Source of the DNA: a virus
Virus record (IMG/VR): IMGVR_UViG_3300021960_000447
Span: 1 to 25,943 of that record
Direction: 5' to 3' (one strand)
Length of the DNA: 25,943 nt
The notes under the pieces are model-generated. The model saw only the letters and a list, made by a program, of their open reading frames with translations. It did not search any database and was not told the DNA's origin. Position 1 is the first letter of the stretch; every line of letters begins with the position of its first letter. The translations under genes and the position numbers were made by a program. Shown piece after piece: positions 1 to 8,095 of the stretch.

Positions 1-2679
1 CGGAGTGAAAGTAATCGTAAAAGAAAAGAAAAAGAAAGACAAAAAGCAGAGGAAAGAGAAAAGCAATTAGAAACAAGAAAACCAACTAAGGTTAGTGAAA
101 ATAACCTTGCAAAGATATCATTACCTGGCAGAAGTATTCTTGATACAATCAATAGATTTCTTGCATTTACTTTAATTGGATATCTGTTTAATAAGTACAA
201 TCAATTCCTACCTAAACTTGCAGAGTTTGCTAAACTTATAACTCCTGTTGCACAGTTTATTGAAGCATTTGGTAAAAATGTAATCAATAGAGTAATTGAT
301 TTTGTTGATGTTGGATATCAAACATATGATAAAGTCCGTGCAGAAATTAAAAACATTGGAGGTGAAGGAGCACAAAAAACATTTGATGACTTTTCTAAGA
401 ATTTAAATCTAATTCTAAATGGTGCAATTGGTGCTGCAATGTTGATTGCAAGCACTGCTCCAAAAACTCCAAGAGGTGCTGCTGGTGGTTTAGGATCAAG
501 TGCTTCAAAAACTTTAGGTAGCGCAATTCCAAAACCTACAAGTGGATTTGGTGCTGGAACTGCAATGACACCTGGTAGATATAGGTTACCTGGACAAGCT
601 AAAGCAAGTGGTTTTGCATTAGAGCAAGCAAGAAAAAAGGCAACTCAAACTTCTCTAAATCAAGCATCAAAACAGTTAGCATCTCAAGGTGCAAAACAAT
701 CTCTAAGATCATTGGTTGGTGTTCCTGTTATTGGTTCTCTAATTGGTTTTATTATTGATACTGTTGTTTTCAGAGAGAAACCGACAAGAGCTGCTGCAGG
801 TGCAGTTGGAAGTGCTATAGGACAAGGAATTGGAATTGCTCTTGCTGGAGGAACTACATTTGGACTTGGTGCTGGTGTTGGTATGTTTGTTGGTGGTTTT
901 GTTGGTGATATGTTAGGTAAAACAATATATGATGCACTTAATGGATATAAACCAGAACCAACACAAGCAAAGGCGCAAGGCGGACAAGTTTCTGATGGAC
1001 AATCAAGAGTTGCTACTTCAAGAAGAATTAAAACCACTCAGAGAAGAACACAAAGAACTTATACTCCACAAAAAACACAACCAGGAAAAGATATTGGTGG
1101 AAAGCAAAAGATTGAACAGTTGTATGGTAAGGATGAACCAGGACAAAGAAGTGCATTAAGAGCACTAAGAAAGAGTTCTGAAGATCTAAAAAAGATGAAG
1201 TCCTTGAATGGTGTTGCTGGTGCTATGTTTGGTGCTGGTATTGATATGTCACTGGGACAGAAACCAGACAAAAAACTTGCAACATCTCTTGGTAATACCT
1301 TTGGTTCTGTAATTCAAGCTGCTGTTGACGCTGAGTTGAATTCTTCATTCAATGATATCTCAAGAACAATTGCAATGGCAAATGGTGGCGTAGTTCCATC
1401 AAGAGAAATTAAAGGTGGTATGAGTATTGGTGAGAGGATTGGTAAATATATTTCCAGTGCATTTTCAATCGCATTAGAAAGTTCTGCTTCTAAAGTATTA
1501 CAGAACTTAAATCAAGAGTTTAATTTAGAAGGAGGAGCACCAGGCGCTGGACAAGGACCAGGAGGACCTGGTGATGGTGATGATAATGGTGGTGGAGGAG
1601 GTCAGTTTACAGGCTCTGCTGCAAACATACCTCCAGAAGGAAAAGCACTTTTAGATGCTATTGCTGGATCTGAATCTGGTGGATACAATTCAAGATATCC
1701 ATCTAAAACTTTTAATAATAATTGGGAGGATCATCCAAGAATTGATGAAATTATTTTAAGTGGCCCAAATAAAGGAAAAACAAGTAATGCTGCAGGAAGA
1801 TATCAATTTTTATCTACAACTTGGGATCAATATAAACCAGGAAAAGCATTTACTCCAGAAAATCAAGATATTGCTGCATACAGATTAGCCATTGCTGCAT
1901 ATGGTTATGGTGAATCTGGATTATTAAAGGATCTTAAAAGTGATCCTGCAAAAGTTGCAAGAAAATTAAGCGGAACTTGGACATCTTTACCCGGTGGTAT
2001 AGAACCAAACAATGCTACAACTGGATTTTTGTCTAGGTTTCAAGCAAGTGTAAAAAAATATAAAAGCACTGGTGGTCCTTTAAGTGCAAAAGGAGTTAAG
2101 AAATTTAGTAAATCTGATATAACAAGTTTCTTTAGACAACAAGAATCTTTTCGTGCTAAACCTCATGAAGGAATGGATATTGCTGCTCCTCAGGGAACAC
2201 CAATTTCTTTTGGTATGAGTGGAGAAGTTCTCGGTATTTGGAGAACTAATAGTGGATCAAGAAATGCAAATGGTGGTTATGGTACATATATGGATGTTAA
2301 ATTTTCTGACGGTAGAATTGCTAGAATAGCTCACCTAAGCAATGTTCCATCATCATTAGCAAAGGGAAGCAAATTTAGAGCAAATCAAATAATAGCTTAT
2401 TCTGGAGGTGAGGAAGGTGCTCCAGGTTCTGGAAGATCTGGAGGTCCACATATCCATTTGGAACAACTTTCCAAACCCATGGGTATTGAAGAAACAACTA
2501 AAGGTAAATCTGATCCATTAAAGGGAGGTTTATTTGATTTAATTCAACAAGGTGGAACTAGGGCATCATTAGCACCATCTCAACAAACAAGAGAGATTGC
2601 ATCATTACAACAAAGTCCATCATATGCATTAGTCGAAAATAATACCATCCTTTATCAAAAGGAATTTGTTCTTACTTAA
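1..2679 (+). CDS. Large tail protein with fused lambda-R-like muramidase and M23 peptidase domains (5' partial)
   Basis: The frame is open from base 1, so this is the 3' part (893 codons) of a longer gene; the ATG at 439 is internal. Counting from base 1, residues 1-35 are highly charged (Lys/Glu/Arg), followed by hydrophobic and Ala/Gly-rich helical stretches typical of tail-interior proteins. A Gly/Pro linker near residues 510-535 precedes a muramidase domain resembling phage lambda endolysin R (GH104): candidate catalytic Glu558 in GSESGG, then DHPR, AGRYQFL and the SLPGG tail. Residues 715-825 form an M23 metallopeptidase with zinc-ligand pattern H722-x3-D726, H778 and H817-I-H819. Such enzymes locally open peptidoglycan during injection. 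Position directly before hub-like genes suggests a tail hub or tape-measure-associated role (inference). Domain calls are strong; the virion role is less certain. Confidence 0.85.
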   Translation, partial: RSESNRKRKEKERQKAEEREKQLETRKPTKVSENNLAKISLPGRSILDTINRFLAFTLIGYLFNKYNQFLPKLAEFAKLITPVAQFIEAFGKNVINRVIDFVDVGYQTYDKVRAEIKNIGGEGAQKTFDDFSKNLNLILNGAIGAAMLIASTAPKTPRGAAGGLGSSASKTLGSAIPKPTSGFGAGTAMTPGRYRLPGQAKASGFALEQARKKATQTSLNQASKQLASQGAKQSLRSLVGVPVIGSLIGFIIDTVVFREKPTRAAAGAVGSAIGQGIGIALAGGTTFGLGAGVGMFVGGFVGDMLGKTIYDALNGYKPEPTQAKAQGGQVSDGQSRVATSRRIKTTQRRTQRTYTPQKTQPGKDIGGKQKIEQLYGKDEPGQRSALRALRKSSEDLKKMKSLNGVAGAMFGAGIDMSLGQKPDKKLATSLGNTFGSVIQAAVDAELNSSFNDISRTIAMANGGVVPSREIKGGMSIGERIGKYISSAFSIALESSASKVLQNLNQEFNLEGGAPGAGQGPGGPGDGDDNGGGGGQFTGSAANIPPEGKALLDAIAGSESGGYNSRYPSKTFNNNWEDHPRIDEIILSGPNKGKTSNAAGRYQFLSTTWDQYKPGKAFTPENQDIAAYRLAIAAYGYGESGLLKDLKSDPAKVARKLSGTWTSLPGGIEPNNATTGFLSRFQASVKKYKSTGGPLSAKGVKKFSKSDITSFFRQQESFRAKPHEGMDIAAPQGTPISFGMSGEVLGIWRTNSGSRNANGGYGTYMDVKFSDGRIARIAHLSNVPSSLAKGSKFRANQIIAYSGGEEGAPGSGRSGGPHIHLEQLSKPMGIEETTKGKSDPLKGGLFDLIQQGGTRASLAPSQQTREIASLQQSPSYALVENNTILYQKEFVLT

Positions 2680-2695
2680 ATAGTAATAAAAAGAT

Positions 2696-4045
2696 ATGGG
2701 AAGCAAGGAGTCATTACAATTTAATAAGTTTGAAGTTTTTTCAAACAAAAATAAGAAATCAGTAGACATGAGATCTATTCCAAGAATAGAGTATCGTGAA
2801 AGTGTTTTGTCTCCTTTTGTAATCATAACAGCGCAGATTGTTGAAACAGGAAGCACAATGTCTGCAGATGATGGATCTGGTGCTACAGTATCTGCACTTG
2901 AGGGACTTAATCTTCAGGGAACTGAAAAGGTTTTATTTGAGATTGAAGATGAAAATGGAAACAAAATAAAACTTACCAATGATAATGATTTAAGAGTTGC
3001 AACTGTATCAAGAGTTGCTCAATCATTTAAAAATATCTCATATCAATTGAATATAGTTTCTAAAGAAGCATATGATAATACTCTTCTTGATACAAGAGTA
3101 AGAACTAAATTTGATGGTAAAATATCCAATAGTGTTCGTAGAATACTGACTCAATTTTTAAAAACTAAAAAAGATATTGAAGTTGATGAAACTATTAATA
3201 CTTATGAGAAGTGGGGTATAGATGACTATCCATTTGATAAAATATTAGAACTACAGCAGATTGGTATTCCAAATATTAAAGATGCTCTCGGAAAAACTTG
3301 TGGATATCTTTTCTGGGAAACTTCTGAAGGATATAAGTTTAAATCAATAGATAATCTTTTTAAAGTTACAGGGTCATTTTCTAACTATAAAGATAGTAAA
3401 GGAAGAAGAATTAAAAATTATATTGAGAATAAAAAAGTTGATCGCACAACTATTCCTCAAGGATTTGATGATAAAATACTTCACTCTAGAATTGATAGAA
3501 CAATAGATGCACTTGGTCAATTTGAATCGGGTGCATATGGAACTGTCCTTGAATTTTTTGATGAGGTTAATAAAACATATACTAAAAAGGATCCATTCGT
3601 TGCACCACCAGAAGGTAATGGTGAAATTGCAGGTAAAGAATTACCTCAATTTAATGAAGAATATAAAGATAAAGCAACTGTTAGAGTAGTTGCACAAAGA
3701 GATATTGGACAAACCTTTAGTTCTGGAGATTCTATAGAGAAACAAGTTGAGCAAAATACAAAAGAAGGTGTCTCTGTTCAAGATGTTTTACAGCAAGCTC
3801 AACAGAATTATAGACAGAAGTTTAATATGTCAGCAGAGATTATAATACCTGCTGATTTTAGCTTACATGCAGGCGATTTAATTTATTGCGAGTTCCCTGA
3901 ATTATCTACAAAAAGCACTCTTACAAAAACACCCAAGGATAGTGGTATATATATGATATCGGATCTATGCCACTATGGTGATAAGTCACAAACTTACACG
4001 GGACTGCGACTGGTAAGAGATTCTTTCGGAGTAAAGGTAACCTAA
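2696..4045 (+). CDS. Probable baseplate hub protein (gp27-like)
   Basis: This 449-residue protein has no signal peptide or membrane segment. The C-terminal third reads like the hub fold of contractile tails: a short helical stretch, then beta strands with LHAGDLIYCEFPEL and GIYMISDLCHYGD, followed by a TGLRLVRDSFG end. That pattern (a property that must be set above a minimum, then a measured result) is typical of gp27/gpD-family hub proteins, which form the trimeric adaptor between tail tube and spike. T4 gp27 is about 390 residues, so this version is somewhat longer. It starts 16 bases after the hydrolase gene and ends 1 base before the CP12-like gene. Assignment rests on C-terminal pattern and on the downstream gp5-like gene. 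Another hub or tail-tube initiator protein is the main alternative. Confidence 0.6.
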   Translation: MGSKESLQFNKFEVFSNKNKKSVDMRSIPRIEYRESVLSPFVIITAQIVETGSTMSADDGSGATVSALEGLNLQGTEKVLFEIEDENGNKIKLTNDNDLRVATVSRVAQSFKNISYQLNIVSKEAYDNTLLDTRVRTKFDGKISNSVRRILTQFLKTKKDIEVDETINTYEKWGIDDYPFDKILELQQIGIPNIKDALGKTCGYLFWETSEGYKFKSIDNLFKVTGSFSNYKDSKGRRIKNYIENKKVDRTTIPQGFDDKILHSRIDRTIDALGQFESGAYGTVLEFFDEVNKTYTKKDPFVAPPEGNGEIAGKELPQFNEEYKDKATVRVVAQRDIGQTFSSGDSIEKQVEQNTKEGVSVQDVLQQAQQNYRQKFNMSAEIIIPADFSLHAGDLIYCEFPELSTKSTLTKTPKDSGIYMISDLCHYGDKSQTYTGLRLVRDSFGVKVT

Positions 4046-4046
4046 C

Positions 4047-4262
4047 ATGGAAAGAAGTATTCAGCAACACATTAATGATGACAAGGACGAACTAGATAAT
4101 CCTAGTATCAATGCACAACGTCGTCGTCATATTGAAGATGAACTTGATGCATTAGAAAAGTATCAGGCAAATCATCCTGACGAAGATAGCGACCCCAATC
4201 CATTAGAACTGTATTGCGATTCACATCCTGACGCATCAGAATGCAAAATTTATGAGGACTAA
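4047..4262 (+). CDS. cp12: CP12-like small protein
   Basis: A 71-residue acidic protein whose C-terminus (LELYC, eight residues, C, then KIYED) matches the C-terminal hallmark of CP12, the disordered redox switch that binds GAPDH and phosphoribulokinase and shuts down the Calvin cycle in cyanobacteria and chloroplasts. Cys57 and Cys66 have the CP12 spacing. Residues 31-41 (DELDALEKYQA) align with the family's central AWDAVEELQAE-type helix. The N-terminal cysteine pair of many CP12s is missing, as there are no other cysteines. Length is close to the usual ~75 residues. It begins 1 base after the hub-like gene and ends 6 bases before the gp5-like gene, so it should be transcribed with baseplate genes. 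Cyanophages are known to carry cp12. A structural protein that only resembles CP12 cannot be excluded. Confidence 0.65.
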   Translation: MERSIQQHINDDKDELDNPSINAQRRRHIEDELDALEKYQANHPDEDSDPNPLELYCDSHPDASECKIYED

Positions 4263-4268
4263 TGATTA

Positions 4269-6524
4269 ATGTCAGAGTCATCTCAAAATAGAAATTTTAG
4301 AAAAGAACTAGAAAAGAGACTTGGTAAAACCATTATAGGTATAGGTCAAATTGATGCTGAAACTTTTGAAACTGCCCAACGTCAACAAGGAAAATTTACC
4401 GAACATAACGAACAAGCATCTGGAGTTCTTCTCAATAAGTATAAGGTTAGAATTTGTCATGCAACAAATGAAAGCGAGTCTGTTAATAATTTAATTGATG
4501 TTTATGGTCAAGCTTCTATATCTGGATTAAGAGCAGAAATTTGTCCTGTTCCAGTTTATCCAGTTAATACTTATGTTGTGGTTTATAAGGATCCACTAAC
4601 AGATCTTTATTATATTGATGAAGCACGTCCTAATAGTGTAGTTGATTTACCCACCAAAAAGAATACTCCTGGATGTGGACCTGCAAGTGGATTTGTTCCT
4701 GGTTCGGCAAGTTTTAAAGTACCACAAACTCATCAAGATCCTGGTGGTAAAGGTGTTGCAAAAGGTTCAGAAGTTCTTAGAAATTCAGTACCAAGTAAAG
4801 AAGATAAAAAACAAAGTACCCATAACGAAAGTATAACGATACCCAGTCCTTGTATTCCTGTCGATACTGCTGCTATTAATAAAGAACTTGAAGGACTTAT
4901 TAAGTTTGTTTCAGATTTAAGAACAGGAGTCCTTGGTGAAGATAGTTTTCTTACAACAAGTCAAGAATTTTTAAATGAAGTTCAATCAAAAGTAAGTTCG
5001 GTATCTCAAGTAATTTCTAATGCAATTTCTTGGTTAATTCAAGAAATTAGAAAAAAGGTGATGAGAAAAATTAACGGTGCAGTTAATGATACAATAGGTA
5101 ATGTTTATTTAAGCGCAAGATACTCTATATTAGAAGCTAAAGATAATGCTTTAGATTTAACATCATGTTTATTTTTAAAAATTTTAAGTAATCTTGCAAA
5201 TTTTGTAGGTGATTTTCTTAATTCATTTATTGATACTGTACTAAACACCGGGTTATGTGTGATTGAATCATTTTTATCATCTTTAATCGGTGCAATATTG
5301 CCTTCTATTTTAAGTGCAGTAAATGCTATCTTAGGGCCTCTTTCTAGTTTAATCGGATCTGCGATTAATCTTACAAATGATATTCTTACTTTCTTGGAAG
5401 GTATCATTGATTTCTTATCTTGCGATATAAAACAAATTTGTCCTGTTACAAATGAATGGAACTTCTTAGAAGGAGGAGTTGATTCTTCTGAATTTGCAAC
5501 TCTTGATTTTAATGCAATATTTGAAAGTGCAAAATCATTTGCTGATAATATTATTGCACTTGGAGATGTTCCTGGTGATGTTGTTGATAGTTTATCTGGT
5601 ATCAATGCTGAACAAGCAATTAATAATGCTGTTGATGCTGCAGCAAGTTGTTTGGGATTATTTCAATGTGGTCCACCAACAGTTTCTTTCTGGAATCTTG
5701 GTTCTGGAGGTGGAACAGTTGCCAATGCTGTTGTCAGCACTGCTGGAGAAATACTTGGGGTTAATATTATTACACCCGGAAAAGGATATTCTAATCCACC
5801 AAATGTAGCATTTAATGACTCTTGTGGATCAGGAACTGGTGCATATGGAACTGCAGTTATTGGTGAGTATGAATATACTGATCCAGAAACAGGTAACACT
5901 TCAACGGAAACTGGAGTTCTTAGTGTGATCATAAACAATCCAGGTTATGGTTACCTTCCTGCTCCAGATGGAAGTGTTGGTGGTATGGGTAGAACTATTG
6001 CTGGTCGTTGTCAAAGTTTGATTCAGAAAGGATCTACTAAAAAATGGCAAGGTCCTTTTGAACCAGGTACAGTTCTTAATATTGAGATTGGGGATACTGT
6101 AAGACTTGCTGGTATTCCTGAGTATATTTCGGAAGAAAATACTTCTATAACAACACCACCATGTCCAGACACAGTAAGACCAACATCACCATCTTCAGTT
6201 TATCCTGTTGTTATTTCTATTGGTGATGTTGTTATTCGAGATCCTGGATTTGGATTTGTTCCAGGGGACACAATTACAGTAACACCTGATAATGGTGCAG
6301 ACATAACTCCTATTATTACTGATGGATCAATAACCGGAATTAAAATCAATAATCCTGGAATTGGATTTACCGATATGCCAGTACTAACTCTAAATACCAA
6401 TACGGGTTATAATGCTACTTTATTACCTGTTCTCTCATTTAAGAGAGTTAATGAAGACAATGCATTTGAAGTTCCGACAGGAACTGGTATTGTTCAGGTT
6501 ATTGATTGTGTAGGTAAAAACTGA
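4269..6524 (+). CDS. Probable baseplate hub/central spike protein with OB-fold (gp5-like, no lysozyme)
   Basis: A 751-residue protein. Residues about 55-120 form a compact beta segment (KYKVRICHA ... VYPVNTYVVVYKDP ... YYIDEA) consistent with the OB-fold of gp5/VgrG-type spike proteins. Residues about 205-390 are long amphipathic and hydrophobic helices rich in Ser/Leu/Ile, and residues about 460-751 contain repeated beta units with a PG-x-G-Y/F motif (TPGKGYSNPP, NPGYGYLP, DPGFGFVPG, NPGIGFTD). T4 gp5 carries a lysozyme between OB-fold and spike; nothing lysozyme-like is visible here, and muramidase activity sits in the protein encoded at the start of the window instead. The stop overlaps the next start (TGATG), indicating translational coupling. 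The helical middle could be a scaffold-like or membrane-active segment; I cannot assign it. Confidence 0.55.
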   Translation: MSESSQNRNFRKELEKRLGKTIIGIGQIDAETFETAQRQQGKFTEHNEQASGVLLNKYKVRICHATNESESVNNLIDVYGQASISGLRAEICPVPVYPVNTYVVVYKDPLTDLYYIDEARPNSVVDLPTKKNTPGCGPASGFVPGSASFKVPQTHQDPGGKGVAKGSEVLRNSVPSKEDKKQSTHNESITIPSPCIPVDTAAINKELEGLIKFVSDLRTGVLGEDSFLTTSQEFLNEVQSKVSSVSQVISNAISWLIQEIRKKVMRKINGAVNDTIGNVYLSARYSILEAKDNALDLTSCLFLKILSNLANFVGDFLNSFIDTVLNTGLCVIESFLSSLIGAILPSILSAVNAILGPLSSLIGSAINLTNDILTFLEGIIDFLSCDIKQICPVTNEWNFLEGGVDSSEFATLDFNAIFESAKSFADNIIALGDVPGDVVDSLSGINAEQAINNAVDAAASCLGLFQCGPPTVSFWNLGSGGGTVANAVVSTAGEILGVNIITPGKGYSNPPNVAFNDSCGSGTGAYGTAVIGEYEYTDPETGNTSTETGVLSVIINNPGYGYLPAPDGSVGGMGRTIAGRCQSLIQKGSTKKWQGPFEPGTVLNIEIGDTVRLAGIPEYISEENTSITTPPCPDTVRPTSPSSVYPVVISIGDVVIRDPGFGFVPGDTITVTPDNGADITPIITDGSITGIKINNPGIGFTDMPVLTLNTNTGYNATLLPVLSFKRVNEDNAFEVPTGTGIVQVIDCVGKN

Positions 6525-7141
6525 TGGCAGAAGAAAAGATTTATTCTTTTAATGGATTCTCTACCACTGAAGGTGAGGTTCGACTTGGTGATGTGATGAA
6601 GAACAATGTCAAAATGGCAGCTATTGTTCGCAATATATTTCCAAGTTCTTTTAGAAGATCTCATTATATGGGTCTTCAGATGACTGGCAAACTTGCAGGA
6701 TCTACTATCAATAGTGCTCCTGCATGTTATCAAATTTTATGTGGTGAACAACCAGTTAATGGTGTCTCATTTGTTGCATATGCAGAAAATGGTGACATGA
6801 TTATTGGAGCACCAAAAGGAAGAATCCGAATGTTTGCTCAAGACATTGATATTATTGCTTCAGGTAATGGGACAGATACTGGGTGGGTTAATATTTTATC
6901 CAATGCAAAAGTGAATGTTGAATCTGGAACTGTTCAGTTGCAATCTGCAGATGCTTTAAGTTTGGGTACTGAAAGAAATTTAAATTTAAATGTTCCTGGA
7001 AGGTTTAAAGTTACTTGTGGATCAATGAAAGTCGTTGAAGGTGCTGACATTTCACCAGTAACTAGTCCTCTTGGAAGTGGTGTAAATACTATTAAGCAGC
7101 AATTAGAAGGTCTTAAAAAGTTGATTAAAAGTATAACATGA
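6524..7141 (+). CDS. Baseplate/spike-associated structural protein
   Basis: A 205-residue protein whose start overlaps the preceding stop by one base. It is almost entirely beta-strand-like. Residues about 85-165 form a series of short alternating strands (MIIGAPKGRIRMFAQDIDIIAS ... KVNVESGTVQLQSADALSLGT ... RNLNLNVPGRFKVTCG) that reads like a beta-helix or gp5 C-terminal spike-type repeat. The last 25 residues are a short amphipathic helix. The tight coupling to the OB-fold protein suggests a partner in the same hub or spike, perhaps the spike shaft as a separate polypeptide. No catalytic motif, signal peptide or membrane segment is visible, and no named family was recognised. Confidence 0.6.
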   Translation: MAEEKIYSFNGFSTTEGEVRLGDVMKNNVKMAAIVRNIFPSSFRRSHYMGLQMTGKLAGSTINSAPACYQILCGEQPVNGVSFVAYAENGDMIIGAPKGRIRMFAQDIDIIASGNGTDTGWVNILSNAKVNVESGTVQLQSADALSLGTERNLNLNVPGRFKVTCGSMKVVEGADISPVTSPLGSGVNTIKQQLEGLKKLIKSIT

Positions 7142-7142
7142 T

Positions 7143-8093
7143 ATGGAAGTCACAGATTTACATGTAGGAAAACAATTACAAGTTGTTTCTAATCTTCCTG
7201 GAGGAATACCAGGACCTCCTAATGTTGCTCATGGTGCAGGTGCAGCAGCAATTCCTGGTGCTGTTTGGGCAGATGGAGGACTTCATGTTGGAGCACCACT
7301 TTTTGCACCTGGAGAAACGGAAGTTGGTTTTTGTAGACCACCAGCAACGAATACGTTAGCATTTGCAAATTCCCTCAAATCAATCTTTGCAATTTCGGGA
7401 AGAGGTGGAAGTAATGGTGTTACTGATGTTATTATTGGAGATCCAATTGGACCTGTTGGTATTAGCGTAAATGCTACAATTATCAATATCATATCACCAC
7501 TCACTAATGGTGTTGGTGCTCTTAACTGGACTGGAACAAAATCTTTTACTGGTGTAAAGCAGCAAACTGGATTAGAAGTTCGTTCTGGTGCTGTTGCTGA
7601 TGTTGGTAAAGAATCTACGATTGGTAATGTTGTAGAAAGTGGTGCAAGGGTTATTAATGGGTCTTTAAATGTCACTAAGTCAATTACTACTGGATCCATA
7701 ACAGCAAATTTTGGTGCATTTACAAAAGTTGCTGCACCATTCAAACAATTTGATATTCCACATCCAACAAAACCAAATCATAGATTGGTTCATACTTGTT
7801 TAGAGGGTCCAGAAATTGGAGTTTATTACAGAGGTAGATTAATTAATAATAATGTGATAGAATTACCCGAATATTGGCGTGGTCTTGTAGATCCAGAAAC
7901 TATCACAGTAAATCTAACACCACATGAATCCTATCAAGAACTATTTGTGAAAACAATTGAGTGGGGAACTAAGATTTTTGTTGTAAATAATTCAAGCGGA
8001 CCTATCAATTGCAGCTATACAGTTTATGCAAAACGATGCGATGTTGAAGATTTGGTCGTTGAATATGAAGGCACCGAAATGAGAGAGAGATAA
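7143..8093 (+). CDS. Structural protein with C-terminal fibre-type beta domain
   Basis: A 316-residue protein starting 1 base after the preceding stop. The N-terminal ~75 residues are Gly/Pro/Ala-rich (PGAVWADGGLHVGAPLF), and residues 80-200 are repetitive, short beta strands typical of trimeric phage fibres. Residues about 202-305 form a distinct domain beginning FDIPHPTKPNHRLVHTCLEG and continuing with YRGRL, ELPEYWRGLV, VNLTPH and a Cys/Arg-rich end. The pattern (HP...LVH, E-x-P, Y-x-G, LP-x-Y, LTP) resembles a C-terminal domain I associate with bacterial and phage fibre or surface proteins, function unknown. The same domain recurs alone in the gene at 9589. Most likely a baseplate or short-fibre component. 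Confidence 0.6.
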   Translation: MEVTDLHVGKQLQVVSNLPGGIPGPPNVAHGAGAAAIPGAVWADGGLHVGAPLFAPGETEVGFCRPPATNTLAFANSLKSIFAISGRGGSNGVTDVIIGDPIGPVGISVNATIINIISPLTNGVGALNWTGTKSFTGVKQQTGLEVRSGAVADVGKESTIGNVVESGARVINGSLNVTKSITTGSITANFGAFTKVAAPFKQFDIPHPTKPNHRLVHTCLEGPEIGVYYRGRLINNNVIELPEYWRGLVDPETITVNLTPHESYQELFVKTIEWGTKIFVVNNSSGPINCSYTVYAKRCDVEDLVVEYEGTEMRER

Positions 8094-8095
8094 AA

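Noticed and set aside
439-441. ATG at 439 as the start of the first gene
   Set aside because: The same frame is open without a stop from base 1 and encodes a plausible charged and then hydrophobic protein segment, so the gene enters from outside the window.
684-1037. Minus-strand 117-codon open frame opposite the tail hydrolase gene
   Set aside because: Pro/Thr/Val-rich mirror of an Ala/Gly-rich coding region; no independent signals.
5105-5605. Minus-strand 166-codon open frame
   Set aside because: It lies wholly within the gp5-like gene, has no ribosome binding site or coherent domain, and reflects the low frequency of stop complements in this composition.
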